DNA of 64,000 nt, taken from the NCBI RefSeq assembly GCF_002242805.1, contig NZ_MCGQ01000007.1, positions 558,001 through 622,000 on the forward strand, in the 5' to 3' direction. The translations under genes were made by a program, and so were the position numbers. The notes beneath the pieces were generated by a model that was not told where the DNA came from, ran no database searches, and saw nothing but the letters and a program-made list of their open reading frames with translations. Within the stretch, counting starts at the first letter, position 1. The number at the start of each line of letters is the position of its first letter. This document shows, in pieces, positions 33,886 through 41,415 of the stretch. The stretch comes from Streptomyces diastatochromogenes (GTDB lineage Bacteria > Actinomycetota > Actinomycetes > Streptomycetales > Streptomycetaceae).

Positions 33886-33905
33886 GGGTGAGTGAACGCT
33901 CACCC
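33886..33905. promoter_or_regulatory. Candidate TetR operator 2
   Basis: GGGTGAGTGAACGCTCACCC has 7-bp arms (GGGTGAG/CTCACCC) around TGAACG. It lies 25 nt before the NAD(P)-binding protein start and shares the GTGAGT half-site with operator 1, so the same dimer likely binds both. Confidence 0.7.
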
Positions 33906-33930
33906 ACCTCACTGGAGTACGGGAGTCCCC

Positions 33931-34563
33931 ATGAAACTCACCGTTTTCGGCGCCACCGGCGGGATCGGCCGCGAGATCGTCCGCCAAGCGCTCGGCGCAG
34001 GCCACCAGGTGACCGCCGTCGTCCGCGACCCGACCCGGCTGGACGTCACGGGGAACGCCCTGGAGGTGTTCCGCGCAGACCTCACCGACCCGCAGGAGCT
34101 GCGCGCCGCCGTCGCCGGCCGGGACGCGGTCCTGTCGGGCCTCGGCGCACGCAGCCGCAGGGACGCGGGGGTGGCAGCCCGGCTCACCCGTACGGTGCTC
34201 GGGGCCATGGAGGCCGAGGGGGTACGGCGGCTGCTGGTGGTCAGCGCCGGCCCGGTCGGACCGGAGCCGGAGAACGACGGCTTCCTGGACCGCGGGATGC
34301 GAGGGCTGGTCTCGGCGGTCCTGAAGGACGTCTACGCCGACCTGCGCGAGATGGAGGCCGAACTGGCGCGCAGCGGCACGGACTGGACGTCGGTACGGCC
34401 GCCGCGCCTGCAGGACAAGCCGCTCACCGGCCGCTACCGCACGGTCGTCGGCGGCTTCCCGCCCAAGGGCCGCTTCATCGCGCGCGCGGACGTCGCCCAC
34501 GCGATGCTGTCGATGATCGACGACATGGGGACGGTGAAGCAGGGGGTGGGGGTGGCGTACTGA
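33931..34563 (+). CDS. NAD(P)-binding atypical SDR protein (NmrA/YwnB-like)
   Basis: The 210-aa product begins MKLTVFGATGGIGREIVRQA, with the dinucleotide-binding turn GATGGIG. It continues GHQVTAVVRDPTRLDV and ends in a fold without the classical Tyr-Lys catalytic pair. It may act as a reductase or a redox-sensing regulator. It starts 5 nt after GGGAG. It is divergent from, and presumably controlled by, the adjacent TetR regulator. Substrate unknown. Confidence 0.85.
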   Translation: MKLTVFGATGGIGREIVRQALGAGHQVTAVVRDPTRLDVTGNALEVFRADLTDPQELRAAVAGRDAVLSGLGARSRRDAGVAARLTRTVLGAMEAEGVRRLLVVSAGPVGPEPENDGFLDRGMRGLVSAVLKDVYADLREMEAELARSGTDWTSVRPPRLQDKPLTGRYRTVVGGFPPKGRFIARADVAHAMLSMIDDMGTVKQGVGVAY

Positions 34564-34600
34564 GCCTCTCCGGCTGCATCCGCCTCTTCGGCTTCTGTGC

Positions 34601-35656
34601 CTAGAGGCTCACGCCGACGGTCACCGGCTCGTTGACCAGCGTGATCCCGAAGGCCTCGCGGACCCCGGCTACGACCTCGCGGGCCAGGGCCAGCAGGTCC
34701 TCGGTGGTGGCGCCGCCCCGGTTGGTGAGGGCGAGCGTGTGCTTGGTGGAGATACGGGCGGGTCCGCTGCCGTAGCCCTTGGTGAAGCCCGCCTTGTCGA
34801 TCAGCCAGGCGGCCGAGGTCTTGGTACGGCCCTCCCCCGACGGGTACGCGGGCGGCTCGACACCCTCGCCCAGGCGCTCCCGCACGCGCGCGTGGAACGC
34901 AGCGAACTGCGTCTCGGTGAGGATCGGGTTGGTGAAGAAGGACCCGGCGGACCAGGTGTCGTGGTCCTCGGGGTCGAGGACCATGCCCTTGCCGGCACGC
35001 AGCTTCAGCACGGTCTCGCGGGCCGCGGCGAGCGGCACCCTCTCCCCCGGCTCCACACCGAGCGCCCGGGCCGCCTCGGCGTACTTGACCGGCGCCGACA
35101 GCCCGTCCGCGTCCTCCAGCTCGAAGCGGACGCGCAGCACCACATAGCGCTCGGGGTCGGCCTTGAAGCGGCTGTGCCGGTATGAGAAGGCGCACTCCTC
35201 GTTCGTCAGCGTGACGGTCCGGCCGGCCCGGCGGTCGTACGCGATCACCTCGGTGATCGTCGAGGAGACCTCCTGGCCGTAGGCGCCCACGTTCTGGATC
35301 GGGGTGGCGCCCGCGGAGCCCGGGATCCCGGCCAGGCACTCGATCCCGGCGAGCCCGGCCTCGACGGTGCGGGCGACGGCGTCGGTCCAGATCTCGCCGG
35401 CCGCCAGCTCCAGCGTGGTGCCACGCAGTTCGACACCGGTCGTGGCGATGCGCAGGGCGGTGCCGTCGAAGCCCTTGTCGCCGATGACCAGGTTGGATCC
35501 GCCGCCGATGACCAGCAGCGGCGTCCCGGTGTCGTCGGCGTCACGGACGGCGGCGATCACCTCGGCGTCGGTCGTCGCGGTGATCAGCCGGGTGGCGGGG
35601 CCGCCCAGCCGGAAGGTGGTCAGCGGGGCGAGGGGGGCGTCGTGGAGTTCCTGCAC
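34601..35656 (-). CDS. murB: UDP-N-acetylenolpyruvoylglucosamine reductase
   Basis: MurB reduces UDP-GlcNAc-enolpyruvate to UDP-MurNAc with FAD and NADPH in peptidoglycan synthesis. The 351-aa product has the FAD-binding region LLVIGGGSNLVIGDKGFDG, GIECLAGIPGSAGATPIQNV, SYRHSRFK, the catalytic Ser segment WSAGSFFTNPI, and the C-terminal GPARISTKHTLALTNRGGAT. I used the GTG at 35656 (VQELHDAPLAPLTTFR) because homologues begin there; no clear ribosome site is visible, and an upstream GTG at 35716 is also open. It is downstream of the two MaoC-fold genes, beyond a terminator. Confidence 0.93.
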   Translation of the reverse strand: MQELHDAPLAPLTTFRLGGPATRLITATTDAEVIAAVRDADDTGTPLLVIGGGSNLVIGDKGFDGTALRIATTGVELRGTTLELAAGEIWTDAVARTVEAGLAGIECLAGIPGSAGATPIQNVGAYGQEVSSTITEVIAYDRRAGRTVTLTNEECAFSYRHSRFKADPERYVVLRVRFELEDADGLSAPVKYAEAARALGVEPGERVPLAAARETVLKLRAGKGMVLDPEDHDTWSAGSFFTNPILTETQFAAFHARVRERLGEGVEPPAYPSGEGRTKTSAAWLIDKAGFTKGYGSGPARISTKHTLALTNRGGATTEDLLALAREVVAGVREAFGITLVNEPVTVGVSL

Positions 35657-35739
35657 GCGCCCAAGACTACGAGACGGCACGGACAGCGCTGCGAGGGTCT
35701 TCCCGAGCGGGGGCACGCGTTCCGAAGGGGAGGCACAAG

Positions 35740-35774
35740 TAAGGGGCGCCCCGCAGTGGCGGACGCCCCTTACC
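35740..35774 (-). terminator. Terminator after the MaoC-fold genes
   Basis: GTAAGGGGCG (35740-35749) pairs with CGCCCCTTAC (35765-35774) around 15 nt, 36 nt after the stop at 35810. It separates the dehydratase pair from murB. Confidence 0.75.
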
Positions 35775-35809
35775 TCAGCACTTCTTGGCTCGGCGTTTCG
35801 TGCGGGCCG

Positions 35810-36238
35810 TCAGGCCAGTCGCACGACCGCCCGGGACATGCCCAGCACCTTCTCGCCCTCGCTCGTCGCGGTCAGGTCCACGCGCACCGTGTTGTCGTCG
35901 AGCTTGGCCGCGACCTTGCCGCTGACCTCGATCACCGCGCCCTTGTCGTCGTTCGGCACGACGACCGGCTTGGTGAAGCGGACGCCGTACTCCACGACCG
36001 CGCCCGGGTCGCCGGTCCAGTCGGTGACCACGCGGATCGCCTCGGCCATGGTGAACATGCCGTGCGCGATGACGTCCGGCAGACCCACCTCCTTGGCGAA
36101 CTTCTCGTTCCAGTGGATCGGGTTGAAGTCCCCGGAGGCACCCGCGTACCGCACCAGTGTGGCGCGGTCCACAGAGAAGGTCTGCGCCGGCAGTTCCGTG
36201 CCGACCTCGACGTCGTCGTACGCGATCTTCGCGGTCAT
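35810..36238 (-). CDS. MaoC-fold dehydratase, HadB-like
   Basis: Hot-dog-fold (R)-hydratase. The 142-aa product begins MTAKIAYDDVEVGTELPAQT and has the catalytic Asp-His pair in GDFNPIHWNEKFAKEVGLPD and then VIAHGMFTMA. It starts 7 nt after the HadA-like gene, and the two probably form a heterodimer, as mycobacterial HadAB (3-hydroxyacyl-ACP dehydratase) does. Streptomyces does not make mycolic acids, so the substrate here is unknown. Gene symbols of the Mycobacterium locus are not applied. Confidence 0.88.
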   Translation of the reverse strand: MTAKIAYDDVEVGTELPAQTFSVDRATLVRYAGASGDFNPIHWNEKFAKEVGLPDVIAHGMFTMAEAIRVVTDWTGDPGAVVEYGVRFTKPVVVPNDDKGAVIEVSGKVAAKLDDNTVRVDLTATSEGEKVLGMSRAVVRLA

Positions 36239-36245
36239 CGCTGCC

Positions 36246-36698
36246 TCACGCCTCCTCGGCCGCACGGGCCACGAGCTTGGTCCAGGCGGTCACCACGTGC
36301 TCGCCCGCCTCGTCGTGCACCTCGCCACGGATGTCCAGCACGTCGTTGCCCGCGAGGGACTTGATCCCCTCGATGGTGGAGGTGACCGAGAGCCGGTCAC
36401 CGACACGCACCGGGCGGGTGTAGGCGAACTTCTGGCTGCCGTGCACCACGCGGCTGAAGTCGAGACCGAGCTGCGGGTCCTGGACGACCTCGCCGGCGGC
36501 CCGGTACGTGATCGCGAACACGAAGGTCGGCGGGGCGATCACATCGGGGTGACCGAACGCCTTGGCGGCCTCCGGGTCCGTGTACACGGGGTTGGCCTCC
36601 CCGACCGCCTCGGCGAACTCACGGATCTTCTCCCGGCCCACCTCGTAGGGCTCGGTGGGCGGATAGGTCCGCCCCACGAAGGACTGGTCGAGCGCCAT
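36246..36698 (-). CDS. MaoC-like N-terminal dehydratase, HadA-like (UPF0336 type)
   Basis: The 150-aa product begins MALDQSFVGRTYPPTEPYEV and continues FAEAVGEANPVYTDPEAAKA, DVIAPPTFVFAITYRA and then RPVRVGDRLSVTSTIEGIKS. It has the hot-dog fold but lacks the Asp-x4-His motif of its partner, so it is probably the non-catalytic, substrate-binding half. It lies 38 nt downstream of the rpmG terminator. Its order rpmG, HadA-like, HadB-like is the same as in mycobacteria. Confidence 0.85.
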   Translation of the reverse strand: MALDQSFVGRTYPPTEPYEVGREKIREFAEAVGEANPVYTDPEAAKAFGHPDVIAPPTFVFAITYRAAGEVVQDPQLGLDFSRVVHGSQKFAYTRPVRVGDRLSVTSTIEGIKSLAGNDVLDIRGEVHDEAGEHVVTAWTKLVARAAEEA

Positions 36699-36735
36699 GG
36701 CCCGGCACCTCCTGGTCTCGGCAGCGTGTGAAACG

Positions 36736-36775
36736 ACGTAAGGCCGCCCCCCTGCTAGTGGGGGCGGCCTTACGT
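36736..36775 (-). terminator. Terminator of rpmG
   Basis: ACGTAAGGCCGCCCC (36736-36750) pairs with GGGGCGGCCTTACGT (36761-36775), a perfect 15-bp stem with a 10-nt loop, 11 nt after rpmG. Confidence 0.85.
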
Positions 36776-36786
36776 ACGAGCCTGAT

Positions 36787-36951
36787 TTATCGCGTCTCGC
36801 GGTGCGCGGTGTGCGCGTTGCAACGCGGGCAGTGCTTCTTCATCTCAAGACGGTCCGGGTTGTTACGCCGGTTCTTCTTGGTGATGTAGTTCCGCTCCTT
36901 GCACTCCACGCAGGCCAGCGTGATCTTCGGGCGGACGTCGGTGGCAGCCAC
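36787..36951 (-). CDS. rpmG: 50S ribosomal protein L33, zinc-binding form
   Basis: The 54-aa product begins [20 protein letters not shown] from a GTG with AAGGAG 7 nt upstream, and ends [10 protein letters not shown]. Two CxxC pairs (CVEC, CPRC) mark the zinc-binding C+ form; zinc-free paralogues usually exist elsewhere in streptomycetes. It is too short for a standard length cut-off but unmistakable. It precedes the MaoC-fold pair and follows tRNA-Met. Confidence 0.96.
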   Translation of the reverse strand: MAATDVRPKITLACVECKERNYITKKNRRNNPDRLEMKKHCPRCNAHTAHRETR

Positions 36952-37041
36952 GTGAGTGCTCCTTGACGAACGGATGGGAATGGTTTAACGCAAGAAAGAG
37001 TAGCCGATCGAAGGACCGACCCCACAATCGGCTACTGTCAG

Positions 37042-37114
37042 TAGCGGTGACCGGACTTGAACCGGTGACACAGCGATTATGAGCCGCTTGCTCTACCGAC
37101 TGAGCTACACCGCT
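37042..37114 (-). tRNA. tRNA-Met (anticodon CAT)
   Basis: The reverse strand starts AGCGGTGTAGCTCAGTCGGT and ends GGTCACCGCT plus discriminator A. The acceptor stem is 7 bp with a normal A1-U72 pair, and the loop is CTCATAA with CAT. The paired first base and D arm point to the elongator rather than the initiator tRNA. Confidence 0.95.
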
Positions 37115-37158
37115 TTGATGAGATCGGCCCCGCCTCGCGGCGGAACCTCTCACACCAG

Positions 37159-37231
37159 AGCCCCAAAACGGAATCGAACCGTTGACCTTCTCCTTACCAT
37201 GGAGACGCTCTGCCGACTGAGCTATTGGGGC
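37159..37231 (-). tRNA. tRNA-Thr (anticodon GGT)
   Basis: The reverse strand starts GCCCCAATAGCTCAGTCGGC and ends TTTTGGGGC plus discriminator T. The anticodon stem CTCC/GGAG holds loop ATGGTAA with GGT. It lies 45 bp upstream of tRNA-Met, so the two are probably one transcript with rpmG. Confidence 0.96.
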
Positions 37232-37535
37232 GAGCGATGAAGACATTACACGGTCCGCCGCCGTTCACCCAAATCCGTATCCGGCCGCCCGCCACAGGCC
37301 CGTACGCGGGCCGTTCCCGGGCCGTTCCCGGAGCCCCGGAAGCCTCACAAGTCCCCTTGTGGCGACCGTGAGAGGCGGGCCACACCGGTACGACTATTGC
37401 GCTCCTCCGCGCCCCGCACCGCTCGCCACCCTAGGCTCGACTCACTCTGCGTGATCTTGGGTCCCGGGGTCCGTCGCGGCCTTGGGCCCCGCACGCGGCC
37501 CTGCCCCGAGCCCCCGGTCCGACCCCTGGAGTCCG
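37232..37535. other. Non-coding gap upstream of the tRNA-Thr and amidohydrolase-like genes
   Basis: About 304 nt between divergent units. It contains a short repeated CGGGCCGTTCC and nothing that I can support as a gene. It should hold promoters for both sides. Confidence 0.5.
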
Positions 37536-38804
37536 ATGCCCGACAGTCAGCCGCAGCCGCCCTCGTCGTCGAACCCGTCCGGGCCCTCCGGACAGCCCGA
37601 CCCGGCCGCCCTGTTGCTGTGCGGGGCGCGGCTCACCGACGGCCGGACCGTGGACGTACGGCTGGGCGGCGGGCGCATCGAGGCGGTCGGCACGGCCGGC
37701 AGCCTGACGCCGGGGCCGGGCCGGAAGGGCGCCGCGCGCGTGGACCTCGGCGGCTACCTGCTCCTCGCGGCCCCGGCCGAACCGCACGCCCACAGCGACA
37801 CCGCGCTCTCCGCCGAGCAGCCGGGACCGGTCTCGTACGCCCCCGAGGACGTCCAGCGCCGGGCGACAGAGGCGGCACTGCTCCAACTCGGCCACGGGGC
37901 GACGGCGGTACGCGCGCACGTGCGCGTGGGCGACGTCCAGGGCCTGGGCGCACTCGGCGCCGTACTGCAGGCACGGCGCTCCCTGCGGGGGCTCGCGGAA
38001 CTGACCACGGTGGCGATGCCGCGTCTGCTGACCGGGGTGGCCGGGGCCGAGGGGCTCGCGATACTGCGGGACGCGCTGAAGATGGGCGCCTCGGTGGTGG
38101 GCGGCTGCCCGGACCTGGACCCGGATCCCACGGGTTACGTGGAGGCCGTGCTGGAGGTGGCCTCGGAGCACGGCTGCCCGGTGGACCTGCACTCGGACGC
38201 GGCCGACCCGGCCCGGCTGTCCCGGCTCGCGGCCATGGCGGGTGGTCTGCGCCCCGGCGTGACGATCGGCCCGTGCGCCGGTCTCGCACGCCTGAACACC
38301 GAGGCCGCCTCCCGGCTCGCGGACCAGCTCGCGGCGGCCGGCGTGGCGGTGGTGTGCCTGCCCCAGGGCGGTTGCGGGGGCGCGGACCGGCGGGGCACGG
38401 CCCCGGTACGGCTGCTGCGCGCGGCCGGGGTGCGGGTGGCGGCCGGCAGCGGTGCCCTGCGGGACGTCTCGAACCCCGTCGGCCGCGGCGACCCCCTGGA
38501 GGCCGCCTACCTCCTCGCCTCCGCCCACGGCCTGCGCCCCGAGGACGCCTACGACGCGGTGAGCGCCTCGGCCCGCGCGGTCCTGGGCCTGCCCGAGGTC
38601 CGCGTGGAGGCCGGCTTTCCCGCCGAACTCCTCGCGGTACGCGGCGACCGCCTCTCCGGCGCCCTCTCCCTCGCCTACAGCCGGATCGTGGTGCACCGGG
38701 GGCGGGTGGTGGCACGCACGAGCGCGGTGCGCGAGTACTGCAACTCCTCGGCGGCAGCGGCGGAACTGGGGCTGCCGCGGCAGGGGCGGACGGAGTTGTC
38801 GTGA
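37536..38804 (+). CDS. Cytosine-deaminase-like amidohydrolase with missing catalytic residues
   Basis: The 422-aa product resembles the CodA branch of amidohydrolases. It keeps the first zinc motif (EPHAHSD, His84 and His86), RAHVRVGD and the third ligand (VDLHSDAAD, His219). It lacks the catalytic Glu after that His (Ala222 in place of E. coli E217), the His of the next motif (TIGPCAGL), and the metal Asp (AAGSGALRD where CodA has GHDD). Residue matching to CodA is from memory. It may be inactive or bind a different ligand. The first 25 residues are Pro/Ser-rich and disordered. GGAG lies 4 nt before the ATG. Confidence 0.8.
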   Translation: MPDSQPQPPSSSNPSGPSGQPDPAALLLCGARLTDGRTVDVRLGGGRIEAVGTAGSLTPGPGRKGAARVDLGGYLLLAAPAEPHAHSDTALSAEQPGPVSYAPEDVQRRATEAALLQLGHGATAVRAHVRVGDVQGLGALGAVLQARRSLRGLAELTTVAMPRLLTGVAGAEGLAILRDALKMGASVVGGCPDLDPDPTGYVEAVLEVASEHGCPVDLHSDAADPARLSRLAAMAGGLRPGVTIGPCAGLARLNTEAASRLADQLAAAGVAVVCLPQGGCGGADRRGTAPVRLLRAAGVRVAAGSGALRDVSNPVGRGDPLEAAYLLASAHGLRPEDAYDAVSASARAVLGLPEVRVEAGFPAELLAVRGDRLSGALSLAYSRIVVHRGRVVARTSAVREYCNSSAAAAELGLPRQGRTELS

Positions 38805-39154
38805 GGGGGTGCTTGTCGCTTCCGGCGCGCTCGTTCGCGTTCGGGGCGCGTGTTCGCGTTCAGGGGCCTGGCGTTCGCCTGACGGGGCTCGCCGCGTCAG
38901 GGGCCGGCGTTCGCCCTATGGGGCTCGCGTTCGTGTCAGGGGCTGGCCTTCCCGTCGGGAACCGGCCTTCCCGTTCGGCGGCTGGCGTTCGCGTCGGGGG
39001 GCGGGTGTTCCGGGCTTCACGCCGGGACCATGCGCCCAGGCGCCCTCCAGCCGCTGCGTGCCCCTGACCATGCGCCGAGGCGCCCCTGAGCCACGGCGCG
39101 CCCCGGCGTGAACCCGTGCGGCGGACGCGCCTCTTCGGGCGTACGGTCGGAGTC
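38805..39154. other. Non-coding region rich in imperfect direct repeats
   Basis: About 350 nt hold no supported gene. Between 38825 and 39000, GCGTTCG-containing units recur about every 25-35 nt (GGGCTGGCGTTCGCGT-like). Two copies of GACCATGCGCC, C or G, AGGCGCC lie at 39026-39044 and 39066-39084. Several frames stay open across it, but they read as low-complexity repeats. Confidence 0.55.
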
Positions 39155-39811
39155 ATGCGCATTGTCATCGCTGGTGGTCATGGTCAGATCGCGCTGCGGC
39201 TGGAGCAACTGCTCTCCGCGCGCGGGGACGAGGTCGCGGGGATCATCCGCAACGCGGAGCAGGGCGACGATCTGCGGGCGGCCGGCGCCGAACCGGTCCT
39301 GCTCGACCTGGAGTCGGCCTCGGTCGAGGAGGTCTCGGCGCATCTGCAGGGCGCGGACGCGGCGGTCTTCGCGGCGGGCGCGGGCCCGGGCAGCGGGACG
39401 GCCCGCAAGGACACGGTGGACAAGGGTGCCGCGGTGCTGTTCGCGGACGCGGCCGTACGCGCGGGCGTACGCCGTTTCGTGGTGGTCTCCTCGATGGGCG
39501 CGGACCCCGCGCACGAGGGCGACGACGTCTTCGACGTGTACCTGCGTGCCAAGGGCGCGGCCGACGCTTACGTCACGCGTCAGGACGCCCTCGACTGGAC
39601 GATCCTGCGCCCCGGCGCGCTGACGAACGACGCGGGCACCGGCCTGGTCCGCCTGGAGGCCCAGACCGGGCGCGGCGCGATCCCCCGGGACGACGTGGCG
39701 GCCGTGCTGGCGGAGTTGGTGGACACCTCGGCGACGGCCGGCCTGACGCTGGAGCTGATCGGCGGGTCGACGCCGGTGTCGGTGGCGGTGAAGTCGGTCG
39801 CGGGGAACTGA
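39155..39811 (+). CDS. NAD(P)-binding atypical SDR (NAD(P)H-binding family)
   Basis: The 218-aa product begins MRIVIAGGHGQIALRLEQLL, with GGHGQIA in place of the usual GxxGxxG. It continues GADAAVFAAGAGPGSGTARK, VRRFVVVSSMGADPAHEGDD and DWTILRPGALTND, all typical of atypical-5 SDR proteins. A GGAG lies just upstream of the ATG at 39155. Substrate unknown; homologues are often annotated as NAD-dependent epimerase-like. Confidence 0.88.
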   Translation: MRIVIAGGHGQIALRLEQLLSARGDEVAGIIRNAEQGDDLRAAGAEPVLLDLESASVEEVSAHLQGADAAVFAAGAGPGSGTARKDTVDKGAAVLFADAAVRAGVRRFVVVSSMGADPAHEGDDVFDVYLRAKGAADAYVTRQDALDWTILRPGALTNDAGTGLVRLEAQTGRGAIPRDDVAAVLAELVDTSATAGLTLELIGGSTPVSVAVKSVAGN

Positions 39812-39835
39812 GGCCGGCCGTCGGCCGTTCACCCG

Positions 39836-40048
39836 TCAGAAGAGAGGCAGCTGCCCGGGAAAGTCCGGCACGGCGTACCCGTCCAACGCCGGCTGGACCG
39901 CCCCGAGTTGGGCCTGCTGCCGGGACCCGGAGCACGAGACGAGTTCCCCGCCATCCCGCGCCCCGGGCGGATCGTGCCGCGCGAAGCGCCCCGCGACGAC
40001 GGCGATCTCGCGACGGCACACAGGACAGGTTCTGCGACGGGAGGCCAT
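39836..40048 (-). CDS. Small protein with an N-terminal CPVC zinc-ribbon-like start
   Basis: The 70-aa product begins MASRRRTCPVCRREIAVVAG. It has a CxxC pair and a later HD...C (FARHDPPG, then VSCSGS) that could complete a metal site. A longer overlapping frame on the same strand reads less plausibly. I know of similar small uncharacterised Streptomyces proteins but have no function to offer. It lies just downstream of a tRNA-Tyr terminator on the same strand. Confidence 0.6.
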   Translation of the reverse strand: MASRRRTCPVCRREIAVVAGRFARHDPPGARDGGELVSCSGSRQQAQLGAVQPALDGYAVPDFPGQLPLF

Positions 40049-40077
40049 GCCGCCAGTGTGCCCGTTGCAAACGAAGA

Positions 40078-40116
40078 GACCCCCTCCACTCTGCGTTTCC
40101 GCAGTTGGAGGGGGTC
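40078..40116 (-). terminator. Terminator of tRNA-Tyr
   Basis: GACCCCCTCCA (40078-40088) pairs with TGGAGGGGGTC (40106-40116); inside, CTGCG pairs with CGCAG around TTTC. It ends 11 nt after tRNA-Tyr. Confidence 0.8.
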
Positions 40117-40126
40117 ATCCCCAGTG

Positions 40127-40208
40127 TGGCGGCGCCAGGATTCGAACCTGGGAAGGCTGAGCCGGCAGATTTACAGTCTGCTCCCTTTGGCCGCTCGGGC
40201 ACACCGCC
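40127..40208 (-). tRNA. tRNA-Tyr (anticodon GTA)
   Basis: The reverse strand starts GGCGGTGTGCCCGAGCGGCC and ends CTGGCGCCGCC plus discriminator A. The anticodon stem GCAGA/TCTGC holds loop CTGTAAA with GTA, and a long class II variable arm (CGGCTCAGCCTTC) is present, as expected for tRNA-Tyr. Length is 82 nt. Confidence 0.96.
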
Positions 40209-40421
40209 GGGGTTGCTGCCGTTCGAACCGCTTTTCGGCGGTGCTCCCTGGCAACGACGTAAACAATACCCGATGCAGAGGGGTGCTTCGCCACCCAGTT
40301 GATCTGCGTCCCTCAGGTCGCGGGGTGGCTAGGCTGGTGCGGATGCGGCCCGGTGCCACACCGGGCTCGGCGGCCGCCGCCACGCACCCGATACGCACCC
40401 CGATACAAGGAGCCACAGGAC

Positions 40422-40910
40422 ATGGCCGACTCCAGTTTCGACATCGTCTCGAAGGTCGAGCGGCAGGAGGTCGACAACGCCCTCAACCAGGCCGCCAAGG
40501 AGATCTCGCAGCGCTACGACTTCAAGGGCGTGGGTGCCTCGATCTCGTGGTCCGGTGACAAGATCCTCATGGAGGCGAACTCCGAGGACCGGGTCAACGC
40601 TGTCCTCGACGTCTTCCAGTCCAAGCTGATCAAGCGCGGCATCTCGCTCAAGGCGCTGGACGCGGGCGAGCCCCAGCTCTCCGGCAAGGAGTACAAGATC
40701 TTCGCGTCGATCCAGGAGGGCATCACCCAGGAGAACGCGAAGAAGGTGGCGAAGATCATCCGCGACGAGGGCCCGAAGGGCGTGAAGGCCCAGGTGCAGG
40801 GCGAGGAGCTGCGGGTCACCTCCAAGAGCCGCGACGACCTGCAGACCGTGATCGCGCTGCTCAAGGGCAAGGACTTCGACTTCGCGCTGCAGTTCGTGAA
40901 CTACCGGTAG
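40422..40910 (+). CDS. yajQ: YajQ/UPF0234 family nucleotide-binding protein
   Basis: The 162-aa product begins [20 protein letters not shown] and contains [46 protein letters not shown] and ends LQFVNYR. This is the complete YajQ (DUF520) fold. Some relatives bind cyclic di-GMP or nucleotides; binding here is not shown. AAGGAG lies 9 nt before the ATG. A bidirectional terminator follows. Confidence 0.95.
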   Translation: MADSSFDIVSKVERQEVDNALNQAAKEISQRYDFKGVGASISWSGDKILMEANSEDRVNAVLDVFQSKLIKRGISLKALDAGEPQLSGKEYKIFASIQEGITQENAKKVAKIIRDEGPKGVKAQVQGEELRVTSKSRDDLQTVIALLKGKDFDFALQFVNYR

Positions 40911-40928
40911 GACGCGGGCAGGAGATCA

Positions 40929-40966
40929 GCAGGAAGGGGGGCACCGGCCGGTGCCCCCCTTCCTGC
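40929..40966. terminator. Bidirectional terminator between yajQ and the GlsB-type gene
   Basis: A perfect 19-bp palindrome with no spacer, centred at CCGG/CCGG (GCAGGAAGGGGGGCACCGG and its complement). It lies 18 nt after yajQ and 28 nt after the opposing gene, so it can stop both. Confidence 0.85.
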
Positions 40967-40993
40967 GCGTGCCGTGTACGCCCCTCAGTCGCG

Positions 40994-41260
40994 TCAGTCG
41001 CGCGAGTTGCCGAACAGGACGCGGTAGAGGATCAGCAGGACGAGCGAGCCGCCTATCGCGGCGGCCCAGGTCGCGCCGTCGTAGAAGTGCTTGCTGATCG
41101 GGTGGTCCAGCCAGCGGGCCGAGATCCAGCCGCCGATGAAGGCGCCCGCGATGCCGATGAGGGTCGTACCGATGAAGCCGCCCGGGTCGCGGCCCGGCAG
41201 CAGGAACTTGGCGATGGCTCCGGCCAGAAGCCCCAGGATGATCCAACCGATGATGCTCAT
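40994..41260 (-). CDS. GlsB/YeaQ/YmgE family small membrane protein
   Basis: The 88-aa product begins MSIIGWIILGLLAGAIAKFL, then PGRDPGGFIGTTLIGIAGAF and a third hydrophobic segment ending in YRVLFGNSRD. Glycine-rich transmembrane-associated proteins of this family are often stress-induced. The start follows AGGTTC at a suitable distance. Function unknown. It is convergent with yajQ. Confidence 0.92.
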   Translation of the reverse strand: MSIIGWIILGLLAGAIAKFLLPGRDPGGFIGTTLIGIAGAFIGGWISARWLDHPISKHFYDGATWAAAIGGSLVLLILYRVLFGNSRD

Positions 41261-41415
41261 GCCGTGAACCTGCCCTTCCGCGCTGTGTCCGCACTGTCCG
41301 GTCCTTGAGAATCCGGTGAGGATCGGCTGTCCGTCGCGCGCGTGTTCGTGCTGTGTCGATGAAGAGGACGTCACGGGTCCACCACCCGGTTGCGGCGATC
41401 AGTAGGGTGCGGCGC

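Noticed and set aside
33191..33907. TetR start at 33907
   Set aside because: That start would put both operators inside the coding sequence and has no ribosome site.
37042..37114. Initiator tRNA-Met
   Set aside because: The first acceptor pair is matched (A-U), so the elongator tRNA is the better reading.
37397..39067. 556-codon plus-strand frame overlapping the amidohydrolase-like gene
   Set aside because: Arg/Gly/Pro-rich shadow frame over a gene with amidohydrolase motifs.
39829..40089. 86-codon minus-strand frame covering the CPVC protein
   Set aside because: It reads as Ser/Pro/Arg-rich noise, while the overlapping 70-aa frame has a clean CxxC start.
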